64,000 nt of DNA from Adlercreutzia wanghongyangiae (GTDB lineage Bacteria > Actinomycetota > Coriobacteriia > Coriobacteriales > Eggerthellaceae), in NCBI RefSeq assembly GCF_035989245.1, contig NZ_JAYMFF010000002.1, positions 62,001 to 126,000 of the forward strand, written 5' to 3'. Position 1 is the stretch's first letter; each line of letters starts with the position of its first letter. The notes below the pieces were generated by a model. It saw only the letters and a program-made list of their open reading frames with translations. It ran no database searches and was not told the DNA's origin. The translations under genes and the position numbers were made by a program. This document shows positions 43,562 through 50,972 of the stretch, piece after piece.

Positions 43562-44542
43562 ATGGATGAGAACGTTCGCCCCGACGACATGGAGCGTATC
43601 ACCACGCCCGAGCTCGCCCAGGCATTCATCGACGAGCAGGTAGCCGCCATTCGCGAGCAGGTGGGCGATAAGAAGGTGCTGCTGGCGCTGTCCGGCGGTG
43701 TGGACTCGTCGGTGGTGGCCGCGCTGCTGATCCGCGCCATCGGGAAAAACCTCGTGTGCGTGCACGTGAACCACGGGCTTATGCGCAAGGGCGAATCCGA
43801 GCAGGTCATCGACGTGTTCCAGAACCAGATGGACGCGAACCTGGTGTACGTTGACGCCACCGACCGCTTCCTGGACCTTTTGGCCGGCGTGGACGAGCCC
43901 GAGACCAAGCGCAAGATCATCGGCGGCGAGTTCATCCGCGTGTTCGAGGAAGAGGCCCGCAAGGTGGGCGACGAGGTAGACTTCCTCGGCCAGGGCACCA
44001 TTTATCCCGACATTCTGGAGTCGAAGGACGGCGTGAAGGCGCACCACAACGTCGGCGGCCTGCCGGAGGATTTGCAGTTCGGCCTGGTGGAGCCTGTGAA
44101 GCTGCTGTACAAGGACGAGGTGCGCGTCGTCGGCCGCGAGCTGGGTCTGCCCGAGTCCATGGTGGAGCGCCAGCCCTTCCCCGGCCCGGGCTTGGGCGTG
44201 CGGTGCCTGGGCGCCATCACCCGCGACCGTCTGGAGGCGCTGCGTGAGGCCGACGCCATCGTGCGCGAGGAGATGGAAGCGGCGAACGTGGGCGCCTGGC
44301 AGTACTTCGCCGTGGTGCCCGACATGCGCGCCACCGGCGTGCGCGACGGCGAGCGCGCCTACGAGTGGCCGGCCATCATCCGCGCCATCAACACCGTGGA
44401 CGTCATGACCGCCGAGGTGCCCGAGCTGGATTGGGCCCTGCTCAAGCGCATGACCGACCGCATCACCCACGAGGTGCCCGGCATCTGCCGCGTCTGCTAC
44501 GACCTCACCCCGAAACCTGTTGGGACGGTGGAGTGGGAGTAA
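43562..44542 (+). CDS. guaA: GMP synthase ATP-pyrophosphatase subunit
   Basis: Converts XMP to GMP. This 326-residue protein has only the ATP-PPase and dimerisation domains: PP-loop LLALSGGVDSSVVAALLIRA (about 37-56), VNHGLMRKGE, QGTIYPDILESKDGVKAHHN with VGGLPEDLQFGLVEP, FPGPGLGVRCLGAITRDRLE and the C-terminal GTVEWE. The N-terminal glutamine amidotransferase of full-length GuaA (about 510 residues) is absent, so a separate glutaminase subunit or free ammonia must supply nitrogen. ATG 43562 follows GAGGAGGTCCCC. The 3' end is an insertion site: its tail sequence recurs twice downstream. Confidence 0.92.
   Translation: MDENVRPDDMERITTPELAQAFIDEQVAAIREQVGDKKVLLALSGGVDSSVVAALLIRAIGKNLVCVHVNHGLMRKGESEQVIDVFQNQMDANLVYVDATDRFLDLLAGVDEPETKRKIIGGEFIRVFEEEARKVGDEVDFLGQGTIYPDILESKDGVKAHHNVGGLPEDLQFGLVEPVKLLYKDEVRVVGRELGLPESMVERQPFPGPGLGVRCLGAITRDRLEALREADAIVREEMEAANVGAWQYFAVVPDMRATGVRDGERAYEWPAIIRAINTVDVMTAEVPELDWALLKRMTDRITHEVPGICRVCYDLTPKPVGTVEWE
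44528..44542 (+). other. guaA 3'-end attachment site (left junction)
   Basis: GGTGGAGTGGGAGTAA, the last codons of guaA, matches the tails at 50674-50703 and 58579-58608 over GAGTGGGA(G/A)TA. It is interpreted as attL of the accessory region. Confidence 0.7.
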
Positions 44543-44670
44543 ATTGCAAGGTCAGAGGCCACTTTTTACCTAGTCAAATGTTTTGTAATTTTGTGTAATT
44601 TACACCCATTCCGTTAGGGAAAGGCTGTAAGCCACTGGGAAAAGCTCTCAAACGGAAATCGCAGAATTTG

Positions 44671-44701
44671 GACCCGCCGAAGCCTCGGCGGGTCTTTTTT
44701 C
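44671..44701 (+). terminator. Rho-independent terminator downstream of guaA
   Basis: A 10-bp stem GACCCGCCGA/TCGGCGGGTC, loop AGCC, then six T. Nothing gene-like is seen elsewhere in the 44543-45129 stretch. Confidence 0.9.
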
Positions 44702-44850
44702 TTCCCAGATGGGAGCACACTTTTCGCTTCTGCGTCATCAAGAGAAATAGACAGTATTGGACAACATTGGGAAGCTTTCCAAAAGAATGGCGTCGGTTAA
44801 CCACTCGCCACAGTTGCACAGGTGTATTTTTCGCTCGAAACGGCGAAAAT

Positions 44851-44869
44851 AGTACCATTTTGAACTCAC
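44851..44869. repeat. island arm repeat, left copy
   Basis: AGTACCATTTTGAACTCAC. An inverted copy (18 of 19 identical) lies at 50587-50605, near the far end of the first island. TTTACACCCAT near 44600 also recurs at 50412. Confidence 0.6.
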
Positions 44870-45129
44870 CCCCATTTTGGACGGCCTTTATTGATGTTTT
44901 CCCAGTTCAGGATGGGGTGTAAAAATTCTGTCGGTACTGACGAAATCACCGATTTCGCGGCGGATTTCGATCAACTTGCGCTCTGGCCAAGGCTCGGAAA
45001 ACAGTACCAGGCGATCAAATGTCTCACGAAAAAGTCCATCCATAATTCCGAAACAAGGCCCTCTTGGAGATGGCGGGCGGTACTATTCGACGCCTTGCCG
45101 CTCGTGCAAGCGCTTCGGGCCATAAACGA

Positions 45130-45155
45130 AGGAGGACACCAAGCGGCGTCCTCCT
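45130..45155 (-). terminator. terminator of the three-gene island operon
   Basis: An 8-bp stem AGGAGGAC/GTCCTCCT with a 10-nt loop, followed by TTCGTTT on the minus strand. Confidence 0.55.
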
Positions 45156-45180
45156 AAGCGCATCGATATAGAGTTGGGAA

Positions 45181-45709
45181 CTACATTCTGAACGATGACT
45201 TCCAGGACTTGTAGTCGTCCTCGCTCATCGCACCGCTTTCGAGCTCCTCTTTTGCGTTGTGCCAAGCCTGTATAGCTTGGACCATCTTCTGTGCGCCGTC
45301 GGCCTTCGGATCGATGGAGACGTCATCCGCGAAGTCGATCAGGAGTTCCTGGAAAAGGCTAGAAACAGGCTTGCGCCATGTTTCTGTACCTCTTGTCATC
45401 GACCTCGACGACGCTGCGCTTGCCGCCCTTGAACTCGATCCCAACGATATGGATTCCGTTTCGCTTCGCGGTCGCAGCTGCGACCAAGCCGATTGGTCCA
45501 AAGATGAGCTCGCCGACAAGGCCGCGCATGGCGGCGCTTGCCACGCTGATCTGGCTGTCATCGTCCAGGGGAGTGAGGGCACTCACGGTTTCCTTGTTCA
45601 GGTAGAGGAGCTTCGTCATGGTGAGCGATATGAACGCCTCGCCGAAGCTGACTCCGACAAGCTTGCCCTCGTAGTCACCGGCGATCACCTTGTTAGACGC
45701 TTTGGACAT
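45181..45709 (-). pseudogene. unknown protein with SHOCT-like end, apparently frameshifted
   Basis: One frame (45359-45709) reads MSKASNKVIAGDYEGKLVGV... to KRYRNMAQACF and a stop. The adjoining frame continues with FQELLIDFADDVSIDPKADG and ends in AWHNAKEELESGAMSEDDYK, a short helical-pair tail like SHOCT domains that close many bacterial proteins. The switch lies near 45360-45380, so a single-base indel (or a programmed shift) is likely. The first part includes a hydrophobic LVGELIFGPIGLVAAATA stretch. The ATG at 45709 overlaps the stop of the upstream gene (TAATG). The function is unknown. Confidence 0.5.
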
Positions 45710-46077
45710 TAGGCAGCCTTTCGCATCATACGATTGACCCACTTTTGGAGTTTGTCGAAGTTGAATGATGGGTGCTCTTCATCGAAGTACCACTCCTTAC
45801 AAAGATGGTACCTTCCGCAAATGGGATTGGCGTAATATCGCGGATAGCTATTGCTGTCCATGCGCCTAATGGAGCTTTCAACGAACAGCGGTCGACTGAA
45901 TCCGAAGTTGGTTAGGCGGTAGCCCCTGTTCTCTTCGGCCTCAAGCCTTTCGATTTCTACAGAGGAGATAAGCTGGTTCTCAAAGAGGAAGGTAAATACC
46001 CTTTCAATGTAATCGCGGTTCTTCTCGCCTGGCAAAAGATCTGTGGTCATCTTGTTCATCTTGTTCATCTTGTTCAT
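45709..46077 (-). CDS. hypothetical protein, second gene of the island operon
   Basis: A 122-residue soluble protein of unknown family, with base composition more AT-rich than the flanking chromosome. It starts with MNKMNKMNKM, encoded by three perfect 9-bp repeats, so any of four ATGs could serve. GGAGG lies five bases before the first. The middle (YIERVFTFLFENQLISSVEI) looks like a small winged-helix or regulatory fold. The C-terminal part is aromatic (YPRYYANPICGRYHLCKEWY). It overlaps the next gene by one base and follows the HTH protein by nine bases, so one operon is likely. Confidence 0.6.
   Translation of the reverse strand: MNKMNKMNKMTTDLLPGEKNRDYIERVFTFLFENQLISSVEIERLEAEENRGYRLTNFGFSRPLFVESSIRRMDSNSYPRYYANPICGRYHLCKEWYFDEEHPSFNFDKLQKWVNRMMRKAA
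46048..46077 (-). repeat. 9-bp tandem repeat over the start codon
   Basis: ATGAACAAG repeated three times plus a fourth ATG, in frame with the downstream gene. Copy number could change without frameshift. Confidence 0.85.
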
Positions 46078-46086
46078 CTTTTCCTC

Positions 46087-46947
46087 CTAATCCCCGTTCG
46101 GGCTTTCTCGATTGCCTTCGCCGCTATTTTGCCGGTACTTGGCTGCGCGATTGGGCTTTTCCTTCTTACGCGTTGGCTTTCCGTACTTTTCGATATATTC
46201 GACACGGTTCATAACCGATGATTCTGAGATTAGGAGCTTGTTTCCGTATTTGTACCCATCCAACTGCCTGTCCTGGACCATCTTCTTGACCCTCGTTTGC
46301 GTTACGCCCAATCTCTCGGCAGCCTCTTTCACGCTCAGCAATCCTCCCAGATTCATCCTCTTCTGTATGAACGGGCTATCGATATCCGGGATATCGTGGT
46401 AGTAGTTGTAGAGCTCGCCTTTGAGGTCGAAGCTCTCTTCCCAAAGGTCGTTCTCTATGCAGAGCAGGATGCTTTCTTTGATGAAATCCGTCCTCTTTGA
46501 TTCATCGAGTTCAAGGAGCTCAGGAGATAGAGGGTACTCGTATACGCACATGCCGAGAGGCTTGATGTACCCGAAGGCGTAGTCTTTCAGATAGAGGGCG
46601 AATATATCTCCCATGTCCTGAATAAGAAGCCTTAAATCGCTGTAGTCCCTCATGTAATCGATCTCTCGGGCTTGCGGCTCGTCATCAATGCTGTACTGCC
46701 CTTCTGCGATAGCGAGTCGCGCAAGCTCGGTGAACTCGACCTCGTAGAAGTCCAGTTTCCTAAAGGATGAACGATCCAGGAGGTTTCCCTCTTCTTGTTG
46801 GTTAAGAAAGTTGATCTTGTCGATCGCATTCACATCTTGTTTGACCGCTTCACGGATCTGCTCTGTGTTCGCCGGGTTTTCCTCGAAGTCGCTCCACCAG
46901 AGGTACTCGTCGATTATGTCCTGCAAGCTCTTGTCACTAAGCTTCAT
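46087..46947 (-). CDS. unknown protein with C-terminal excisionase-type HTH
   Basis: A 286-residue protein. The first 200 residues are acidic, aromatic and of no family I recognise (EYLWWSDFEENPANTEQIRE at the start). Residues about 205-250 form a MerR/excisionase-like HTH_17 domain (LSVKEAAERLGVTQTRVKKM, then VQDRQLDGYKYGNKLLISES). The C-terminus is basic and disordered. It heads a three-gene minus-strand operon in an AT-richer island. Two palindromes around its promoter are probable autoregulatory sites. ATG 46947 follows AGAAGGGAATGGC. It could be an island regulator or part of a defence or stability system. Confidence 0.7.
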   Translation of the reverse strand: MKLSDKSLQDIIDEYLWWSDFEENPANTEQIREAVKQDVNAIDKINFLNQQEEGNLLDRSSFRKLDFYEVEFTELARLAIAEGQYSIDDEPQAREIDYMRDYSDLRLLIQDMGDIFALYLKDYAFGYIKPLGMCVYEYPLSPELLELDESKRTDFIKESILLCIENDLWEESFDLKGELYNYYHDIPDIDSPFIQKRMNLGGLLSVKEAAERLGVTQTRVKKMVQDRQLDGYKYGNKLLISESSVMNRVEYIEKYGKPTRKKEKPNRAAKYRQNSGEGNRESPNGD

Positions 46948-46958
46948 GCCATTCCCTT

Positions 46959-47040
46959 CTATTGCTGAGCAATAGTATCATTGTCTATATTCTTTCACAG
47001 CGAAATGCTGTTGTCAAGTATTTCTATTGCTAAGCAACAT
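46959..47040 (-). promoter_or_regulatory. promoter and paired operators of the island operon
   Basis: CTATTGCTGAGCAATAG (46959-46975) and the related CTATTGCTAAGCAACAT (47024-47040) flank a consensus -35 TTGACA (minus strand, 47012-47017). Their centres are 65 bp apart. Confidence 0.6.
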
Positions 47041-47164
47041 ATTCTTTCGAACCAATAGGCTGATTCCGCCTCCATTGCAACACGAGCTTCCGCCTCGGCA
47101 TTCCTACACTCAGCAGTTCGCTCGGGGGCGAAGACGGGACGGCACCGCGGCGGCGAGCTCCTGA

Positions 47165-47332
47165 CTCATCGCGACGGCGCTGGCGGAGCCCTACGCGGAG
47201 AAGCTTGTGTCCTCCTTGCGCCGCAGACAAAATCCGCACACGGCCTCGGATAACAACGAGGCGGTGGCAAAAGGCGACAGCAGCGTCTACTTCATCGACG
47301 CCGACACCTGCCGCATCGCCCCTCACGAGTAG
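47165..47332 (+). pseudogene. 3' remnant of an unidentified gene
   Basis: A 55-codon frame without a start, reading LIATALAEPYAEKLVSSLRR ... VYFIDADTCRIAPHE then a stop. Codon use is chromosome-like (high GC). The parent gene is unknown. With the next entry, it fills the otherwise gene-free 47041-47752 stretch. Confidence 0.4.
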
Positions 47333-47398
47333 AAGCGTCCAGCTCCGCAACGACCAGGGGCGCGGTCAAGCCGCGCTCCCTACAGAAAGGACAGGCCC

Positions 47399-47677
47399 AT
47401 AAACGGAAACGACATCTTCGCGACGCGCAGGGAGATGTAGTCGATCTCCAAGCTTACGCGCAGGAAGCTGCTCAGCGCCATCTACTGGCTCAACCAGGGG
47501 CTCGCGGGCCGCGTGATATTCGGCGGAGCTGCGGCTTGCGATTACGTCGAGCGCGAGCTGAAGAGGACTTCCACCAATTCGAAGCCGATGCTCATGCAGA
47601 GGTTCAACGAGATGGTGGACGAGCTGATCGGGACCGACCCGTATTCCCGCGTGCTTCGGATCTACAGGAAGAAGTAG
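47399..47677 (+). pseudogene. decayed small gene with lost start and internal stop
   Basis: AAAGGACAGGCCC precedes ATA where ATG is expected. The frame then reads NGNDIFATRREM, an amber codon (47438-47440), and continues SISKLTRRKLLSAIYWLNQG ... ELIGTDPYSRVLRIYRKK to a stop. The two lesions indicate inactivation. I do not recognise the family. It may be a leftover mobility gene. Confidence 0.5.
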
Positions 47678-47752
47678 CGGCAATCGACGAGCAGGCTTCG
47701 GATCGCTGTCGATCCGGGTCTGCTCGCCATGGCGGCATGATACAAACATTTG

Positions 47753-47779
47753 CACTGAGATTATGATAGTATGTCAGTG
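47753..47779. promoter_or_regulatory. operator of AbiE module 1
   Basis: CACTGA (47753-47758) and TCAGTG (47774-47779) flank a TATGAT -10-like box. AbiEi antitoxins bind inverted repeats at their own promoter. The leader to ATG 47789 is very short. Confidence 0.5.
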
Positions 47780-47788
47780 TGATTGTTT

Positions 47789-48388
47789 ATGACAAATAGA
47801 AGCGAACAGAGAATCGAGCGCCTGCTCGACGAGAACAACGGCGTCCTCATCGCCTCGGAGGCGATAGGCTCGGGGATCCCGAGGAACGCGGTCTACGGCT
47901 TTGCGAGGTCACGCGGGCTGGAAAAGGCGTCCCCGGGCATCTTCGTGGACTCCGACGTGTTCCCCGACGAGCTCTACCTGCTCCAGGCGCGCTACCCCAA
48001 GGTCGTGTTCTCGCACGAGACGGCGCTCTACCTCCACGACATGGCCGAGCGCGAGCCCGTCCCCATCGCCCTCACGGTGGAGTCGGGCTACCACTCGGCA
48101 TCCCTCAAGAACCAGGGCGTGAGGATCTTCTACGTGAAGCCGGAGTGGCACGGCCTCGGAGTCTCCGAGGCGGAGTCGCCTGGCGGCCATGTCGTGAGGG
48201 CCTACGACAGGGAGCGCACGGTCTGCGACGTCGTGCGCAGGAAGGCGGCCATGGACCCCGCCGCCTACGGTTACGCGCTTCGAAGGTATGCGGCGAGCAG
48301 GGAGAAGGACCTCGCCAGGCTCGGACGCTACGCCAAGGAGATGGGGGTCAAGAGGCATGTGCAGCAGGCGATGGAGGTGCTTCTGTGA
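47789..48388 (+). CDS. AbiEi-family type IV antitoxin (module 1)
   Basis: A 199-residue antitoxin of the AbiEi family. An N-terminal winged helix (RIERLLDENNGVLIASEAIG, GIPRNAVYGFARSRGLEKAS then PGIFVD) is followed by the C-terminal antitoxin domain (FSHETALYLHDMAEREPVPI, VRAYDRERTVCDVVRRKAAM). The antitoxin represses its own operon and counteracts the partner nucleotidyltransferase without stable binding. ATG 47789 lacks a Shine-Dalgarno and may be leaderless. The stop overlaps the toxin start as GTGA. Confidence 0.88.
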   Translation: MTNRSEQRIERLLDENNGVLIASEAIGSGIPRNAVYGFARSRGLEKASPGIFVDSDVFPDELYLLQARYPKVVFSHETALYLHDMAEREPVPIALTVESGYHSASLKNQGVRIFYVKPEWHGLGVSEAESPGGHVVRAYDRERTVCDVVRRKAAMDPAAYGYALRRYAASREKDLARLGRYAKEMGVKRHVQQAMEVLL

Positions 48389-49242
48389 TCAAGGGCGCGC
48401 GCAGGGTGAAGGACCTTATCCGCAATAAGGCGAAGGGAGATAGCAGCAGATCCCAGGCGCTCTTGCGCCACTACGCCATGGAGCGGTTCCTGGAGAGGCT
48501 CGCGAACTCCCCCTATCGGGACAACTTCGTGCTCAAGGGCGGCATGCTGATGTCCTCGCTCGTGGGCGTGGACCAGCGCAGCACGATGGACATCGACGCG
48601 ACCGTCAGGGGATTGGCGCTCGATACCGGCAACGCCCTCAAGGTCGTGGAGGAGATCGCCTCCGTCGAGCTCGACGACGGCATGGAGTTTCAGGTCGGCG
48701 GCGCGGGAGAGATCATGGAGGACTCCGAGTACGGCGGCGTGAGGATTGCGCTCGCGGCCCGCATGGAGAAGACCCGCATCCCCATGAAGATCGACATATC
48801 GACGGGGGACGCGATCACCCCGGCCGAGGTCATGCACAGGTACCGCCTCATGTTCGAGGACCGCGACATCGGCATATGGGCGTACCCGGTGGAGACCGTG
48901 CTCGCGGAAAAGATCGAGACCGCTCTCGCGCGAGGGATCCTCAACACGAGGATGAGGGACTTCTACGACGTCTGCATGCTCCGCGAGCTGGACGAGGGCC
49001 TTGAACCGTCCGGCCTGAGGGCGGCGCTTGAGGCCACCATCGAGAAGAGGGGCAGCGGCGTCAGTGCGTCCGGCTACGCTCAGACGTTGGCCGAGATAGA
49101 GGGCAGCGCGACCATGGCGGAGAGATGGCGGTCCTACGGCCTGTCGAACCCCTATGCCTCCTCGATCGCGTGGCCGGACGCCGTCGGGTCGATTCGCCTC
49201 CTGTGCGACGCGTGCTGGCAGGGCGCGCGAGAGTCCGATTAG
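48385..49242 (+). CDS. AbiEii-family nucleotidyltransferase toxin (module 1)
   Basis: A 285-residue DNA-polymerase-beta-type nucleotidyltransferase. The active site is intact: FVLKGGMLMSSLVGVDQRST then MDIDATVRG (GG...DxD), KIDISTGDAITP, and the downstream VETVLAEKIETALARGILNT with RMRDFYDV. AbiEii-type toxins block growth by nucleotide addition to targets such as tRNA. The start is GTG 48385, overlapping the antitoxin stop. High GC contrasts with the operon to its left. Confidence 0.88.
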   Translation: MIKGARRVKDLIRNKAKGDSSRSQALLRHYAMERFLERLANSPYRDNFVLKGGMLMSSLVGVDQRSTMDIDATVRGLALDTGNALKVVEEIASVELDDGMEFQVGGAGEIMEDSEYGGVRIALAARMEKTRIPMKIDISTGDAITPAEVMHRYRLMFEDRDIGIWAYPVETVLAEKIETALARGILNTRMRDFYDVCMLRELDEGLEPSGLRAALEATIEKRGSGVSASGYAQTLAEIEGSATMAERWRSYGLSNPYASSIAWPDAVGSIRLLCDACWQGARESD

Positions 49243-49375
49243 CCGGTCGCGGATCCGGGGGTCTATATGGCAAATTTCGGTCGGAAACGGCGAGCACAAC
49301 CGCCATGCGCCCAGGAAGAACCGCACCCGGATTACTCCGAAGAAGAGCCCGTTTAAGATTTAGGACGGTACCAAG

Positions 49376-50344
49376 ATGGTGATTCTCATAGGCGGAGCGA
49401 GCCATACGGGCAAGACCCTCCTGGCGCAGAGGCTCATGGAGCGATACCGCTACCCCGTGCTCTCGATCGACCTACTGAAGATGGGGCTCATCCGCAGCGG
49501 CCAGACCGCGCTTACTCCCGAGGACGACGACCTGCTCATCCCGTACCTGTGGGGAATCGTCCGAGAGATCATAAAGACGGCCGTCGAGAACAGGCAGAAC
49601 CTCATCGTCGAGGGATGCTACATTCCCTTCGATTGGGAAGACGACTTCGATTCCAGCTATCTCGAACAGATAGAGTACGTCTGCCTCATCATGTCGAGGC
49701 GGTATCTGGAGGATCATGGCGACGATGTCATATGCTACGAGAACGTAATCGAGCGGCGGCTCATCGACGAGGTGGACATCTCCGGGCTCATCGAGGAGAA
49801 CGGACAGAACCTTGCGTCGTGCCAGCAGCATGGGCTGCGATATCATCTTATTGATGGCGACTACGATGTTGGAGAACCCGAGGTCGCACCCCTGTCCGGC
49901 AGCGACCTCGATGCGGCAGCCAAGCTGTTCCGCAACACGGTCCATGCGGTCAACTCCCGCGACTACGCCCCTGAGCAGCTCGATGCCTGGGTACCCCGCG
50001 ACAAACGGCGCTTGACGCAAATTGCCGAAAAGCTTTCGGGGCAGCAGACGGTCGGTCTCAAGGAGTGCGGCATCCTCGTCGGCTTCGGCAGCCTGGACGA
50101 TAAGGGCGATATCGACATGCTCTTCGTGCACAAGGATCGTCAAAAACAGGGCATCGCGAAGGTCATCCTCCGCGAGCTTGAGCGCTTGGCTCTGGAGCGC
50201 GGCAAGCAGGTCGTCTCTACCTTCGCCTCGGTGACCGCGCGGCCCTTCTTCGAGCGCATGGGCTATGCGGTGGAGCGCGAGAACGTCGTCAACAGAGACG
50301 GCGTGTCGCTCGTCAACTACCTGATGAGCAAGCAGCTTCCATAA
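49376..50344 (+). CDS. P-loop kinase/GNAT acetyltransferase fusion
   Basis: A 322-residue two-domain protein. Residues 1-160 are a P-loop kinase-like domain: Walker A LIGGASHTGKTLLAQRLMER, YPVLSIDLLKMGLIRSG, QNLIVEGCYIPFDWEDDF. Residues about 170-322 are a GNAT domain: RNTVHAVNSRDYAPEQLDAW, DIDMLFVHKDRQKQGIAKVI (QGIAK loop), FFERMGYAVERENVV. The kinase half resembles small-molecule (2-phosphoglycerate or antibiotic) kinases. The pairing suggests one substrate modified by both phosphate and acetyl groups, or a detoxifier. ATG 49376 has a weak AGGACGG site. The gene is monocistronic, inside island A. Confidence 0.82.
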   Translation: MVILIGGASHTGKTLLAQRLMERYRYPVLSIDLLKMGLIRSGQTALTPEDDDLLIPYLWGIVREIIKTAVENRQNLIVEGCYIPFDWEDDFDSSYLEQIEYVCLIMSRRYLEDHGDDVICYENVIERRLIDEVDISGLIEENGQNLASCQQHGLRYHLIDGDYDVGEPEVAPLSGSDLDAAAKLFRNTVHAVNSRDYAPEQLDAWVPRDKRRLTQIAEKLSGQQTVGLKECGILVGFGSLDDKGDIDMLFVHKDRQKQGIAKVILRELERLALERGKQVVSTFASVTARPFFERMGYAVERENVVNRDGVSLVNYLMSKQLP

Positions 50345-50374
50345 GGTAGAGGCTCGAACTCATCGTGAACTCAC

Positions 50375-50457
50375 TTTGAACTCATGGTTTCACGTTTGCG
50401 CAGGTAGAGGATTTACACCCATGCCTGATTTTATTCCTACGTTATTCCTGGGTGTAA
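50375..50457 (+). repeat. island right-end repeat, copy 1
   Basis: About 83 bp, nearly repeated at 58496-58579 (TTTGARCTCATG, then TTTCACGTTTGCGCAGGTAG ... TTATTCCTGGGTGTAA). It contains TTTACACCCA/TGGGTGTAAA arms. Three GAACTCA motifs occur at 50356-50386. Confidence 0.75.
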
Positions 50458-50586
50458 AAATGCGTCCTGCTTAATTGATAGCTGAACTCAACTATATTGT
50501 GTGCAGAGAGTTTCGGCTGGCCAGGCAGTGAGTTTTTTAGTTTTCCGATTTACTCCTTTATGCTAAGACCAGAGATCGCAAAACGA

Positions 50587-50605
50587 GTGAGTTCAAAACG
50601 GTACT
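50587..50605. repeat. island arm repeat, right inverted copy
   Basis: GTGAGTTCAAAACGGTACT, the inverted partner of 44851-44869 (18 of 19). Confidence 0.6.
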
Positions 50606-50652
50606 GGGAATGTTCGTCGCTGGTCGGACGTCCTATAACGAGGTGATACGAC

Positions 50653-50703
50653 ATGACCCTGTTCGGACAACTAACCGCCCCCGCCACCATCGAGTGGGAG
50701 TAG
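50653..50703 (+). other. displaced guaA tail (middle junction) forming a 16-codon ORF
   Basis: AGGTGATACGAC then ATG opens MTLFGQLTAPATIEWE and a stop. The last nine codons equal a normal GuaA C-terminus (PATIEWE). The segment 50674-50703 matches 58579-58608 at 27 of 30 bases. It is interpreted as an att site between two tandem islands. Confidence 0.7.
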
Positions 50704-50739
50704 GATCCTCGCTATCTCGCGGTTAAGTTGTCGAAGCCC

Positions 50740-50776
50740 GAAGCGCTCCCCGGCATCCGCCCAGGAGCGCTTCTTG
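50740..50776 (+). terminator. terminator after the middle guaA tail
   Basis: A perfect 10-bp stem GAAGCGCTCC/GGAGCGCTTC with a 14-nt loop, then TT. It is probably an ancestral guaA terminator. Confidence 0.7.
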
Positions 50777-50919
50777 CATCTTGGCCTTCTCGCTATCTGG
50801 CATCTTTCGCCATTCGCCAGCGCGACTGTCACAACCCCGAATATACGATGCCAGCATTCGCCTCTTGCACTTGCACCAGCCCAGGAATTCAACAAGACTA
50901 CGCGAAGCTAATGTTTCCC

Positions 50920-50956
50920 TAATCATACACACTAACTTGATTAATGTGTATGATTA
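50920..50956. promoter_or_regulatory. operator of AbiE module 2
   Basis: A perfect 12-bp inverted repeat TAATCATACACA/TGTGTATGATTA with a 13-bp spacer. The right arm includes a TATGAT -10-like box 20 bp before the antitoxin start. Confidence 0.7.
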
Positions 50957-50972
50957 CGTTAACATCTCGCCC

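Noticed and set aside
44574..45157. Short ORFs between guaA and the island operon
   Set aside because: They lack ribosome sites and overlap the terminator or arm repeats. No family resemblance.
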